From Heterobilharzia americana (taxonomy: Eukaryota; Platyhelminthes; Trematoda; Strigeidida; Schistosomatidae): a stretch of DNA of 64,000 nucleotides. The notes beneath the pieces were generated by a model that did not search any database, was not told where the DNA came from, and saw only the letters and a list, made by a program, of their open reading frames with translations. Position 1 is the first letter of the stretch; every line of letters starts with the position of its first letter. The stretch is from assembly GCA_944470555.2 (NCBI GenBank), contig OX104130.1, positions 69,507,160 through 69,571,159 of the forward strand. Reading direction: 5' to 3'. Positions 36,979-47,883 of this stretch are shown here, in pieces. A program made the position numbers and the translations under genes.

Positions 36979-37096
36979 TAGGCGACCACACCACATTAAA
37001 AACACCAATTCTCGTCCGATCACTGGAGTTAAACAAAGTTGAGCACGGTTATTACTTGCATGGGTGATCAGGTAGGAATACAGGGTGTTGAGGCCT
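36979..37096 (+). pseudogene. 5S rRNA-derived sequence
   Basis: About 118 bases align over the whole length of eukaryotic 5S rRNA. The 5' end gtaggcgaccacaccac corresponds to the 5' strand, and ctcgtccgatcactggagtt is near-canonical. The internal pol III promoter is recognisable as A box agttaaacaaagttgag, intermediate element tgcatgggtgatc and C-box region ggtaggaatacagggtg, ending gaggcctt. Substitutions in conserved positions and no T-run beyond three Ts suggest a pseudogene or 5S-derived retroposon rather than a functional gene. It abuts the 5' end of the RTE copy beginning near 37100. Confidence 0.85.
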
Positions 37097-37374
37097 TTAA
37101 ACCGTAGGGAAATTACTAATTCAATAGTTTACTAGCCGGTCCTAAGGCCAAATATAGAGGGAAGGTTGGGCATAGGGCTATCAACCCAACCTCGTGAAAC
37201 CAATCCAATAGCCAAAAAGAAACTTGAAAACACAAACAAATATACAAATAAAAACAAACTTATTCCTCGCTAGAATCGGAGAAACCAAATGACGCCGGTT
37301 GGTGAAAGCCTGCAGGAAGCCAATTGGTCGATGTGTCTTCTCTTCTCTCGATTAAAGCAAAAGTAAGCATAGGG

Positions 37375-38166
37375 ACACGGAATGTCCGAACAATGTTTGA
37401 AGCTGGCTGACATGGTTGCCCAGATAGCAAAATAAGTGAGAAGACATGGCACAGAAGTGTTAGGAATCTCCGAGAGCACATGGACCGGATGTGGACTCGT
37501 CAAACGATCAAGTGGAGAGTCAATAATCTACTCCGACATTGTCACCCAGACGACAACCATGACCACAATGAGTCTTGGAGTAGCTATCATGATGTCCCCC
37601 CCCTCGAGAGCATCGGAGGCTCTCTCTCATACACTGGAAACCAGTCTCCTCAACGATCAGGATCATGACAGCAAGATGGATTCAACTCGAAAGGAAGGAA
37701 GGAAGGAAGGTCACAATCATTCAATGCTACAATACACACATACAAAACAAATAATGCAGATGAAGAGAAGAAGCAGGAAGTCTACAGACAACTGCAATCA
37801 GCACTGGACAAGACCCCACCTCACATGGCGTCATCCAAATTCTAATGGGTGATATGAATGCCAAACTGGGAGCAGGAAGAGAACTCATCATGGGTTGAGA
37901 GGCACTCAGTGAAATGATGAATGAGAATGGAGGACTGTTCGCAGACTTCTGCGCATTCAACGATTTGGTGAGTGGAGTCAGGCAGTGTGTACAAACACAA
38001 GGATATTCACGAAGCGACACGCATTTCATCAGACATCAGAGAGACACACTTCAAATCAGATCGACTTCATCTCAATGTGAAGAAAGTGGAGACGCAGACA
38101 ACTAGACACAAGATCAGATCGAGATGGGGAGCAGATATAGTTCGCACCAATGACTTTCTAGTGTAA
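37375..38166 (+). pseudogene. RTE endonuclease remnant (copy 2)
   Basis: Readable blocks are RNVRTMFEAG (about 37,378), VLGISESTW (37,457-37,485), GDMNAKLG (37,847-37,870, catalytic aspartate retained), NENGGLFADFCAFNDLVSG (37,914 onward) and a later RSRWGADIVRTNDFLV stretch (ending 38166) where the family has its (S)DH-containing block. Frames change several times and the final catalytic histidine block is eroded. Open frames on the minus strand across 38.29-38.86 kb are shadows of the following RTE coding region. Confidence 0.8.
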
Positions 38167-38879
38167 AGAACCTTACTTCAAATCAAGTTAAAAGCCTTCA
38201 AAGAAGCCAGTGATGATAGACCACAGTTGAAGTTCAACACCCAGAACAGAAACTGAACTGAAGGACGAAACTACGAATGATATCTTCACGTCAGTCAACC
38301 ATCAGGAAAAAATGAGAGACATTGAGCAACATCTGTGAAGTAACCTGAGTGGAAGAACACTGGAAGTCTGTTGGAGTGGCATGGAAAGAAAACTGCATAA
38401 GCGTATTAGGAAGAAAAGCAGAAAGAAGTCGAGGAATGGATCTCGATGGACATGTGGAAGTTGATAGAGGAGGGGAGGAAGATGGTAAAGCAGAATGTGA
38501 ACCAGTGCAGTGCAGTGCTTTGTAGTGCAGTGTGGAGATGCACAAGGAGAAGAAGAACTGAGTACAACGCATGAAAGACTGGAAGAGGAAGTGAAGAAGA
38601 GTGCACGCGAAAACAAAAGACACTTCTGAGACGAACTTGCCACTGAAGCAGAACAGGCTGGATTTAGGAGAACCAGAGACCTGACAAAATTGTGTGAAAT
38701 AACCAGGTTACTACCTGGAAAGATATCAACGCAGATGAAGCCAATGAAAGATACTGAAAGAAACCTAGTTACCAAAGAGGTGGAACAAAGGAAACGATGC
38801 ACTGACCACTTCAAAAGCTCTTGGATCAACCAGCACCATCGCCACTCACAACTCATCCAGAAATATTACCAGCAACCCA

Positions 38880-39620
38880 GGTACACAACTATCAGTGAAC
38901 ACAAGTATTTCGACAAAAGCAGAAGCGAAGTCGTAAAGGCCACAAACTTACTGAGAGATATGAAAGCAGCAAAACCAGATACAATTCCACCACAAGCACT
39001 GAAAACAGACAGTGAGACAACAGTGGCGGACATGCTAAACCACTAGTGCAAAAGGTTTGGAAGGAAGGAAGGAAGGAAGGATAGGTATCTGCAGTGGGAA
39101 GAAGGGCAAACTCGTCAAGCCCCAAAGAAGGGTGACCTGAGTCTTTGCAAGAGCAAGGAATGGCGCAGAATCATGCTCCATATCAGTCCAACCCAAGCGA
39201 ACTATTAGGCCGCACCATCCTGGAGAGACTAAAGGATGCACTGGATTCTAAATTGCGACCGGAACAGGCTGACAGGCGGCTGCTTCAGCACTACGCTTTC
39301 AGTGCCAAAAAGAATTATCAGCCTCATTCAACAGCTATATCCTGTATGATGCCACATGCCTAGCGATTCACCATGGAAAGCTCAGTGCTGCCTCTGAAGT
39401 GAAGACAGGAGTAAGACAACACCTCCACCCCCAACTATCACCGATGATCATCCTGATTGTGATCGACTCGAATGGACTGGATCATGCAAGCAATTGTGAG
39501 CAGTGGGAAGACCGGCATATGATGTTTGACCGATGAAAAGAGCCTAGAATATTTGGATCTTACCAACGACGATGATCTATGTCTGGTATCGTGTAGCACA
39601 AACTCGAAGATCCACAGGAG
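38880..39620 (+). pseudogene. RTE reverse transcriptase remnant lacking motif A (copy 2)
   Basis: The fingers block is readable as EVVKATNLLRDMKAAKPDTI then PPQALKTDSETT (38,917-39,046). The block ILERLKDALDSKLRPEQA (39,213-39,270) matches the family LERLKD..LRxEQAGFR. The sequence then jumps to LLQHYAFSAKK, which in copy 1 lies after the F-x-D-x-x-x-A-F-D motif, so motif A has been deleted. The YADD region near 39,555-39,590 reads LTNDDDLCLVS and is corrupted. No polymerase activity is possible. Confidence 0.78.
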
Positions 39621-39849
39621 AAAACTAACAGGCTGGTAGGAGAGACAGCGAAGACGAGACTTCAGGTGAACGTGGAGAAGTTAGAGGTGATGAAGATATT
39701 CAACTAACGACAATAACAAGCAGCAATCACCATCAACAGGAGAAATCTAAATCAAATTGTCTCTTTCACCTACCTAGACAAGGCAGCATCGTTTCAATTA
39801 CAGGCTGCACAGATACAGATGAGAATGTCAAAGTCTGGATTGGAAAGAC

Positions 39850-40330
39850 AGCAAGATGGACCTTCCTTGATCAATCTGAAATTGGTGTGAAGATCTACTG
39901 CACTCAGCATAAGGTGTGGACAATATCCGGATTTTCGGCACTAATGTCAGTTGGGTGAGTGCTTCTATGTGATTGTTGATAGATTTGGCACATTACGAAA
40001 GCGCTTACAACAAACTGCGGACATACGTTATCAACAGGTGCAGCCTAAGCTCACTTGATACTGAGGATCAGATTGGAACTCCTGAAAGAATAAGCAACAA
40101 GGTACTCTGACTAGCCAGCAACCGCCCGACTAATAACCCATCACCCAACAAATATGCAGAAGAAAGTGGAGATGGATTGGATTTGACATACGCTGAGAAG
40201 GCTGTTTGAGGACATCACACGCCAGGCCAGGCCGTCAAGTGGAACACAGTGGGGAAGCGACGAGTTTGGCATTTGAGGGTGACATGGAGGAGATGTTGTG
40301 GGGGATAAATTATATCTTCCGGGCAGTGGT
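39850..40330 (+). pseudogene. RTE C-terminal region remnant (copy 2)
   Basis: Nucleotide similarity to 3111-3600 is clear (for example gtgaagatctactgcactcagca, then gagatggattgg and cagtggggaagcgacgagtt), but reading frames are broken in many places. It leads into the shared 3' UTR ending near 40,418. Confidence 0.7.
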
Positions 40331-40418
40331 GGAGCCAGGTTAGGGGGATTGAAGAGACTGACGCGCTCCTTGAGGTCTATGCTCCACTGGGAACACAAAG
40401 GACAAATAATAATAATAA

Positions 40419-41884
40419 TGCAGCCAACATTTGTGTAAACGTACTAAAGTCGGAAAGCCAATACATGCAACTGAGTTTACCTATCAGATCCTCATTTCTC
40501 GTACTATATATCGTCAGTAGTTATGACGTCATTCAATTCAAGTACTTAATAATGTCAAATGAATGAACAAATTGATATCCATTACGTTATCGAAAACTTT
40601 TATCCACGTGGGTTTCTTTTTTTCTGATTTTTTTCTAACCCTATCTGCGGAAATATTCATACCCAGTTTGTGGAAACAGTGCTAGACGTTAAGCAACGTG
40701 ACCTGCGTTTCACTATTCACGATCTTTCTGTAGTTCACATTATCTTGACTTTTCTATCTCAGATGCTTTCTTCAAGTGCACTATATGTTTTGGTTGCATA
40801 GCTCAACTAGAGATATTTTATCACTTCGGTAGATTTACACACTAGACATTTCCATCAAAGATTTATCATAAATCTTAGTGCATACACAATTTTATAACCC
40901 ATGTGACTACCCTTTAAATCTACCACAAGTTACAAACTTATCTTTTATAGAAAGAGTCCCAAGTACCTACTGTGGCTTTCACGCGGAAGCACAGTCCAAT
41001 CATCTTAAGAACTGGTTATTACTTTGTAAAGGAAAAATCTAATTCTTTTGTTCCCCTTGATGGATGCTAATTACATTTCAAATCATTATTTAATTTAGAC
41101 AAAAGCTTCTAAAGTATATCTACAGATTTTCACGGAATGAATAAATCATGGATAGTTAATTAAAAAACAAACAGATATAAAATGATTACTTTACTAGGCA
41201 GTGCTAAGTGATTCTTAGGATATTTATTTAGTGTGATTCACTGCCTTAAGCTACGGTTGACAAGTTTGGGAAACAGGTCAGAATCATACATCATTTCACT
41301 GATCAATCTGAAAATTTATTCACAGTAGTTTAGTACTACTGAGATAATAATAACATCTATTTTTGCAGTACATTATTAACGCAGTCCTATATGGAATTTT
41401 CGAAATACATTGTTAACTGTTTTTCAATAATTATACATAAAGTGATTTATCTTTCAATACTGATGTAACTAGAGTTATGTTTTCCAGTTTTAGACGAAAA
41501 CTAGACTACACATTGCTAGTTATATTAAAAACACACCATGGTTACCCATATTTGACAGATGTTCTGATAAATAATTTCACTGTGCAAACTTGAAACTCCT
41601 TCAGCTGTCTGTTATAATTCATAAAACTGAACGAACCATTCAACCATAAAATGTCAATTTCAGTCATATTGTGAATGTTCCTGGTATTGTACATACGAAA
41701 TCAGACTTCTGTATAGTATGAACTCGTATCGGATGATTCACACAGATTAAAATGAAAGTCAAGTTCCTTTATTTATCAAAAACTGGTATATAATCACTCG
41801 TAGATAAATTATGTTGCGCCTCAGTCAGTAAATTAGCTTCAGTTTAAAACCTGTTATTACTGTGTAATTGTCGAAACTGCGACA
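40419..41884. other. AT-rich spacer, nothing recognised
   Basis: I see no motif, RNA gene or repeat between the RTE tail and the minus-strand retrotransposon. Confidence 0.45.
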
Positions 41885-42014
41885 CCTCATATCAGCGTGT
41901 CAGATTGGAAGGCACTTAGATGAAACATGAGGAAATTAGTCATGGTGGTGGAAAGTAGTGAAGAGGGAACAAGAAGGGATGAAACAGCAGTGAAATTCAG
42001 TAGAAAGACCGAGA

Positions 42015-42440
42015 CAATTTATAGAAACATCTACACCACTGAGGTGGATTCTCAGTTACATCACCTAGAGTCTCCAACCTCTGTTTTCTCTTCAGACGCG
42101 AACCCTAAACTGGAAGTTCACATTCTCCTACACATCTCAGACCGATAGTCGAAGACTTCAGAAATTGATATCATGTATTTGTCTGTCTAGCAGCATTCTG
42201 TCTGCCTCAACTTTACCTGAGTCAGTGAAGGTTCACAATCTAATGAACTGACGTTACCCTTCTCTCTAAAAAGCTTCGCCTGACTTCTACGTTACTCACG
42301 TGCTATCATCAAGACACACGGCCTACACTGCGAAGGCAACGGTGGTCAAAAACGTTGAGCTTTTCTTCCTCTATAACCTATACAGCCATGTTTCGTAGTC
42401 ATACAGCAAAGCAAAGGGAGAACTGCAGAGCAGTACACCC
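42015..42440 (-). pseudogene. C-terminal region of the second LINE family
   Basis: Minus-strand fragments are EEEKLNVFDHRCLRSVGRVS, then SNVEVRRSFLERRVTSVH, then a final TENPPQWCRCFYKLS near 42,020-42,060. They correspond to the family's VFDHRCLR, SN-x-EVR and RSQWRRC blocks. The segment between them has several stops. It gives the likely 3' end of the element just below 42,000. Confidence 0.7.
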
Positions 42441-42829
42441 ATTATAGAGTGGGCAATTAGATTTAACAAAGAAGTGACAAATGGCGTAACTTGACAAAAG
42501 CCAATCTAGCCTTATGTACCTGTGTATAGATTTCCTCTGTAATTAATATGCCATGAGTGCTTTAACTTTCTAGGTCAGTGAAGTAACAAATGTATTTAAA
42601 CACTTCACTCTATACTGTTACATAAAACATTAACAAAGATGAGTCCCGAAGTAACAGTTTGCATTTAGATGACCAGAAACGTATCCTAAACATACTCAGA
42701 TTACTACTTGTTAATATACCTCTAACTCACCTTGTACTACACTGGACTGCGTTAATCGACCTCGGTTGGCAAATGGATTGATATACGGATGCCATAATAT
42801 CGCTTCAGTGCTTATTGTTTTTACTAAGT

Positions 42830-43570
42830 TGGCACTCAAAGAGTCCAGAAAACTCTGCATTTTATCAGCTTCTCCACTTAACAGAACTATTTCATCTGCA
42901 TATTCTATGTCTATTGATGCTTCTCATGTGATAAGGTGAATCCCTTCGAAATCCGACGACTAAAGTTAGACTTGCATAAATACATGTTTGAAAAACTTGA
43001 ATGAGAATGGAGAGAGTGAACACTCTTGCTGGATACAAGTTGATGTACACAACTCACTTGCTAAATCACCATAGGCTGTAACATGTACACGAGTGTTTGA
43101 AAAGACATTCTTAATCATACTGATATACTTACCTGGCACTTCGTTGAGTAAGAGACACTGCCATCATACCTCTCTTTTGACAGAGTGGAATGACGCTCTC
43201 AGATTGAGAAATGTCCCTAGTGTTGAACCTTGGTATGTTTGTGTTTAAGAATCTGCATCAATTGCTGGATCTTTAACCTGCCTGATTTCCTCAGGCTGTT
43301 GTTCCCGACAATTAAAAAACTTCTAACCTTTTATATTATGTTCGTCAGACTGATACCCCCTCGGTAATCACGAAAAGATTTTTCTTCTTTCTTCAGATGT
43401 AAGACAATAAGTGATTGAGACCAATTACAGAGAGCATGTGTAACTTCTATAAGCTAGCTAACACCTCTCTTAACCTGACTAATAATCCACGAAAACCATC
43501 TTTAAACACAGCCCGTATTAGCCTGTTTTGACCTTCTTTTTCTTAAGTTATTTAAAATCTTCATAATTTC
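42830..43570 (-). pseudogene. Reverse transcriptase remnant of the second LINE family
   Basis: Minus-strand blocks in order are KKKKSKQANTGCVFKDGFRG (fingers, about 43,500-43,560), SFRDYRGGISLTNI (43,342-43,378), LNLRASFHSVKREVWWQCLL then EVPGKYISMIKNVFSNTR, where motif A L-D-x-x-A-A-F-D-S-V has both aspartates changed (N and H), then QQECSLSPFSFKF (43,000-43,035, family RQGCPLSPFLFNF), and DIEYADEIVLLSGEADKMQS, where YADD is YADE (42,891-42,902). All three catalytic aspartate positions I can check include a substitution, so it is dead. Confidence 0.85.
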
Positions 43571-44799
43571 TGCAAGAATCGTTTGGCTTATCTCAACAAT
43601 CGAGTCAATATAAGATTGGATGGCAAGAAACGGAATTGTGGGTAGATGTCAGATGAAGTGTTCTCCAAAGTGTTCCGCCTACTATTCCTGTTGTTCTTCC
43701 TACAGGTATTTTGTGGGTCTCTCCTACTCTACAATAATCTGACTAACCATTGACATTTTCCCTCCAATCTGCTTGATAACTATATATAGAAGTCTACCGT
43801 AAATTATTTTCACTGCCTTTTTCATCTCCTCACTTGCTCCTCACCACTGCTCATTATCATAAGATAAATTATTTGGAATTTCACATTTGAATTTTTCCCA
43901 CTGTTCTTTGTAATTAGAGCCCAATGGAGGGTGTTTAAGTGCATGCATCTATTAATGAGAAGCCGTTGAATTCCACTTACCATTTCCAGCCATTTTCTGA
44001 GAGTTAGCTAGGGCCTCTCACACCGCTTTATACCATGCAGCAAACCATAATCCAGATGAGTGGCACTACCCTGTTTTGGTAGCAATTCAATCAGTTCTTC
44101 TTTGAAAACACAGTATTCTCATTGTCAAGAACCGCTTGATATGGTCCTGAATCTGTAGGTTTTCTAATCCCATTTAAAGGCAGAAATACTTGTATTCGAC
44201 CACTCTTCGAACCAGTGATCGAAAAAGAATGGCAATTTTCCACCATTCCCACCGTAGTAAAAACTGATAGCGATAACGCCTGTCATTGCAGTTGTCTTTA
44301 TTGAGAGTGGATCGAAGACACAACATCTTCAACTATAATTTCACAATCCAGTAGCAATTTTGCTCCAGTTTTCTTAATAAGTCCAAACAGCTGTCTATAG
44401 TAACCTATGGCCGCTACCTTTTCTCTCTCCTTAGCTTTAGCTACCTTTCACTGCTCATGGTCATTCCGTAGACTATTTTCCAGTCTGCACTTCAGTTGCT
44501 TCCGCCAGTCATTATGCTCTAGTTGCCTTCCTGTGAATCAATTAATTCATAAGCTAACGGGATACACTGGCTATTTTTAACCACTTTCAGAAAGTCAGCT
44601 ACGATCTTCAGCACTGTTTTCACAACAGAGTGGGGACGACATTAGGTTTCTTCAGGATAGCTGATATTGTTCCGTACTGAAATGGTTAACTGTCAAGCTA
44701 ACTTCTTGCTGAAAGCAGCCTCAGTGTTCTCACTGTCGAGCTGCACTCATAATGGTCTTGCTACTATGACTTTTATACGTCCTTTAGGAAGAAAACAAA

Positions 44800-45640
44800 C
44801 GCAATCGGACAAAGTTGTGATCTCTGGTCAAACCCATGCTTCGTAATCCAGCGAAAATCTTGCGCCAACATTCCGCATCGAAATCTGAAAACGGTGTGTC
44901 CTGTGTCCGCCTATGAGTAGACGCTGATCAACCCCACTACTTATTCACTGATGTCCGACCTGTCCAGAATCAGATGGTTTTCCAAGCATATTTGTAGCAG
45001 TTGATCGCCGTTATCTGTTCTTTTGACTAGGATTCCGAAGGTGCTATTGAAGTGACTTTCTGCCTAACTTATCCTACCCACTTATGCATCAAAACCACCT
45101 GCAGCAACTACATTTGCGCTTCTAGCTTGCCGTACGCGTGTAAACCATTTTTAGCAGAACTCATCCTTCGTTTTTTTTGAGCTACAGTCAGCGGATACAT
45201 AAGCAGAGTTTGCAACGAGATAACGGCAATTTTCACAACTGTTTTTGCTGCTCACTATCCCATCTAGGCAAACAGCTCACAAACGACTGCCAACTGAGAT
45301 TCAGTCGAGTAGTGCACATTCTGCCATTGTACTCAATGCTGTAGGAACACATACAAGACCGATAGAAGTGGGGATCGAATCTTCAAGAACACGAAGAGCG
45401 AATTTTGCGGATTCACCATAATGACTTGGTGACGTTAAGTGAATAACTGAACTTAGCTTCTCTATTCGCGTTTCGCAAACAAAGCACGAATCTATGGCCA
45501 GAACTGCTACAGCTTTGACAAATGACGCTTGTTAGCGGATCTGATGGAGAGTGTGAACAGTGAATGCTCTAATACGTTGTTTGGAGTGCAATTTCAAGAA
45601 GCCGATGTGGGGTCATCATCAGCTCAAATTGTTATCGTGA
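44800..45640 (-). pseudogene. APE endonuclease remnant of the second LINE family
   Basis: Minus-strand reading, from high to low coordinates, gives AVAVLAIDSCFVCETRI (C-V-x-E-T-R-I, the glutamate block), SSVIHLTSPSHYG, then TMAECALLD and ISVGSRL, then VVAAGGFDA (family G-D-F-N-A, so D becomes G and N becomes D) near 45,077-45,112. Then follow RTDNGDQLLQICLENHLIL (44,990-45,050) and GLTRDHNFVRLR near 44,803-44,835, where the terminal S-D-H block is R-D-H with D and H kept. The catalytic aspartate of the GDFN block is lost. Confidence 0.75.
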
Positions 45641-45700
45641 GATGAAGAGCTTAAAGAAATTAAAGGCAATATAAAATCACCAACCAGTTAATCTGTGTTA

Positions 45701-46654
45701 AGACTAGAAGGCAAAAAACTTCAACGTTAGTAATGATATGACGGAACGTTAGGGCTGACATAACTGTTAGGTTGGGTGACACTTACTTCCTGCCTACACT
45801 CAGCAAGGTTCCTCCTTCACTAGTTGTCTTGTAAAAAGTTAAGATTAGTGGCAATGCTGTATGGATATGGAGCACAAGGGACACCTGCTTGAGACTGGTC
45901 ATATGCAACTTTTTTGAAAGCTTTGGTTCTAGCGTTGACTGATTTGCTTTCAGTTAGAAAACCCATACCGCCAACAGTGGATGACCACAAGGTTGTACTA
46001 CCTTAGAAGAAGTAGAAAAATACCTTTTGTATTTTACATAATTTCAGCACTTTCAAATTTCTCAATTTCAGATTAAACACATATTCATTCAATCTGAAAC
46101 GGTCTTAAGTTAGTCTCTTGTTGATCAATGAAAAGTTTGATTAGACTCAGAAAAGTTTACATCACGTGTTACTTGATGTCATAAATTAACAGTGAATTAG
46201 GAGAAACAGTTGATAGATTCATGTCAAGGTCAAAATTTTGAAGTTATTGCTGGATTTTTTTTTTAATAAAGGTTTTATTCAAGCAATTACTTGTCTTTCC
46301 AATTTTAAATACAAACCTACATTGTCAGTTCATTTCACATTGATGATTTTAGTGATGTAAAAAGTTGAAATTTGTTTATTTCACTTGATCTGTTATAGAA
46401 ATTAAAACTTAGATTATATAAACATGATAATATTGTATATGACTTGAGTGTAGTTTGAAAAAATATCTGATTAAATACAGCAAGACAAAATTTATAATCG
46501 ACAGATTTAAAAGAAAAATTATTTCAACACTGCAAACTTTAAAAACCTTCTACGCAAATTCTGAATGCATCACTTCTTTTAATACATTATGCGTCTGACT
46601 GTTTTCAAGTTTCTGACGAGGTCTTAAATTCACCTGAACTCCTGGTCAGCAGCT
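45701..46654. other. AT-rich spacer, nothing recognised
   Basis: It contains the presumed 5' end of the minus-strand retrotransposon at its left edge. No other feature is supported. Confidence 0.4.
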
Positions 46655-46745
46655 GCGCCTCATATCTCAGTTGATAAGATTTTGGACTGGTCACCCCAAA
46701 GCCAATGGTATGAATCCTGACGCCACTCAAGTTTTCATTTAACCT
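46655..46745 (+). repeat. tRNA-derived SINE head (relic)
   Basis: The A-box-like tatctcagttga (46663-46674) and B-box ggtatgaatcc (46707-46717) have tRNA-like spacing. The leading cctcatatctcagttgataag aligns with the tRNA-like head at 53.8 kb. The acceptor stem does not pair convincingly, and the sequence runs straight on into tcaagttttcattt, so this is a SINE head or tRNA pseudogene, not a tRNA gene. Confidence 0.6.
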
Positions 46746-46841
46746 TCAATTACCACCAAGTTTCAACTAAAACAGTCTGTCAAGATATCTCAGGCAGCCA
46801 CAGTGACAACGTCTACATATTCCAAACATGTTCCTTACCTT

Positions 46842-46856
46842 TTATGTAAGCGTTTT
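46842..46856. repeat. Target-site duplication, left copy
   Basis: The 15-bp sequence ttatgtaagcgtttt is repeated exactly at 47869-47883. The two copies flank the mini-RTE. Confidence 0.92.
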
Positions 46857-47868
46857 ATCATTATATTATTATTTGTTTGTCCCTTGGGTTCCAAATTGAA
46901 TATAGAGCTTCAGTAGCATGTCTCCAGTGCACTTTGTTCTCTGAAATTTTTTGAACCTAGTCCCACGACAGCCCACAAGCTCTCATTTCCTCCCTGCACG
47001 ATCTCCTACATGTCACCCCTTGGACGCCCAACTCGTCGCTTCACACCATTGATTCCACTCGACGACCTGGCCTGACGCGTGATGTCCCCAGTCGGCCTTA
47101 TCAATGTATGCCCAATCCATCTCCACTTCCTTCTGCGTTTCTTGGGTGGTGGGATTCTGGTTGGTTTGTTGTCGAAGTTCCTTGCTGCTTATTCTTTCTG
47201 GCCATCTGGTCTTCAGTGTCCAGTGAGTGTAGGCAGTTGTTGATGAACGTCTGTAGTTGGAAATCCCTTTCGTAACGCACCAAGACTCCGATCCATACAA
47301 AAGCACTGACTTGACTTTGGTGTCGAAAATCCGGATCTTGTTCCACATGCTGAGTGCAGATCTCCACACTGGTTTCAGGCTAATTAACGCCTGTCTTGTT
47401 GCCTCTCCCATCCAGACTGGCTTTGAAGTCCTTGTCGGAGTAGATTATTGACTCTCCTGTTGATAGTTTGGAGAGTCCACATCCATTCCATGTGCTCTCG
47501 GAGATTCCCAACACTTCTGTCATGTCTTCTCATTTATTTTGCTATCTGGGCAACCATGTCAGCCAGCTTCAAACATTATTCGGACGTTCCATGTCCCTAC
47601 GTTTACTTTCTCTTTCATCGAGGGAGATAAGAGACGTTGGCCAATTGACTTCTCGATAGCTTTCATCAACCGGCGTCATTTGGTTTCTCCGATTCCAGCG
47701 AGGAATAATTTTGTTTTTATTTTTTATATTTTTCCGTGCTTTGAAGTTTCTTCAGCTGTTGGACTGGATTGGTTTTCTGGGGTATGGTTTCTTGCCCTAC
47801 GCCCAACCTTCTATCTCTATGGGGCTTAGGACCGGCTAGTAACCAGTGAACTAGTTAACCAGGCGAGG
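46857..47868 (-). mobile_element. Internally deleted RTE (SR2-like) mini-element with intact target duplication
   Basis: On the minus strand it starts at 47868 with the family 5' tip (cctcgcctggttaactag), continues through the 5' UTR and the start of the endonuclease frame to the ctactccgac block, then jumps near 47,435 to the C-terminal region and runs to the 3' tail (ggaacccaagggacaaacaa then AAT repeats). About 2.3 kb present in the full copy is missing. The C-terminal part (47013-47411) reads VWRSALSMWNKIRIFDTKV, SVLLYGSESWCVTKGIS and KTRWPERISSKE, with frameshifts. An exact 15-bp duplication flanks it. It cannot move itself but may have been mobilised by an intact RTE. Confidence 0.9.
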
Positions 47869-47883
47869 TTATGTAAGCGTTTT
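47869..47883. repeat. Target-site duplication, right copy
   Basis: Exact copy of 46842-46856. Confidence 0.92.

Larger units (their letters stand above)
37100..40418 (+). mobile_element. RTE-clade (SR2-like) non-LTR retrotransposon, second copy, decayed
   Basis: Same family as 362-3700, with the same 5' UTR (ctagccggtcctaag), the same domain order and the same tail (ggaacacaaaggacaaataataataataatg). The 5' tip is eroded where it meets the 5S-like sequence. It retains the endonuclease GDMN motif that the first copy lost, but lacks about 165 bp encoding RT motif A. Simple GGAA repeats have expanded at 37,697-37,720 and 39,058-39,080. No clear target-site duplication is seen. Numerous stops and frameshifts make it inactive. 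Confidence 0.85.
41885..45700 (-). mobile_element. APE-type non-LTR retrotransposon, different family, strongly decayed
   Basis: Almost no long open frames survive, but translated minus-strand fragments lie in the right order for a complete LINE: endonuclease (45640-44800), RT (43570-42830) and C-terminal region (42440-42015). The second family is distinct from the RTE copies, with the YADE/SLSPF/VFDHRCLR type of RT and C-terminus rather than FADD/LLYGSE. Schistosome Perere-like elements are the likeliest relatives, but I cannot assign the clade without alignment. The boundaries are approximate, with no clear ends or target duplication. The plus open frame 41927-42148 is antisense to the C-terminal end. 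Confidence 0.75.

Noticed and set aside
38291..38856. Minus-strand open frames up to 184 codons
   Set aside because: They lie antisense to the plus-strand RTE coding region; composition is that of a complementary strand shadow.
41927..42148. 73-codon plus-strand open frame with charged residues
   Set aside because: It is antisense to the C-terminal end of the minus-strand LINE, whose QWCRC block is readable on the other strand.
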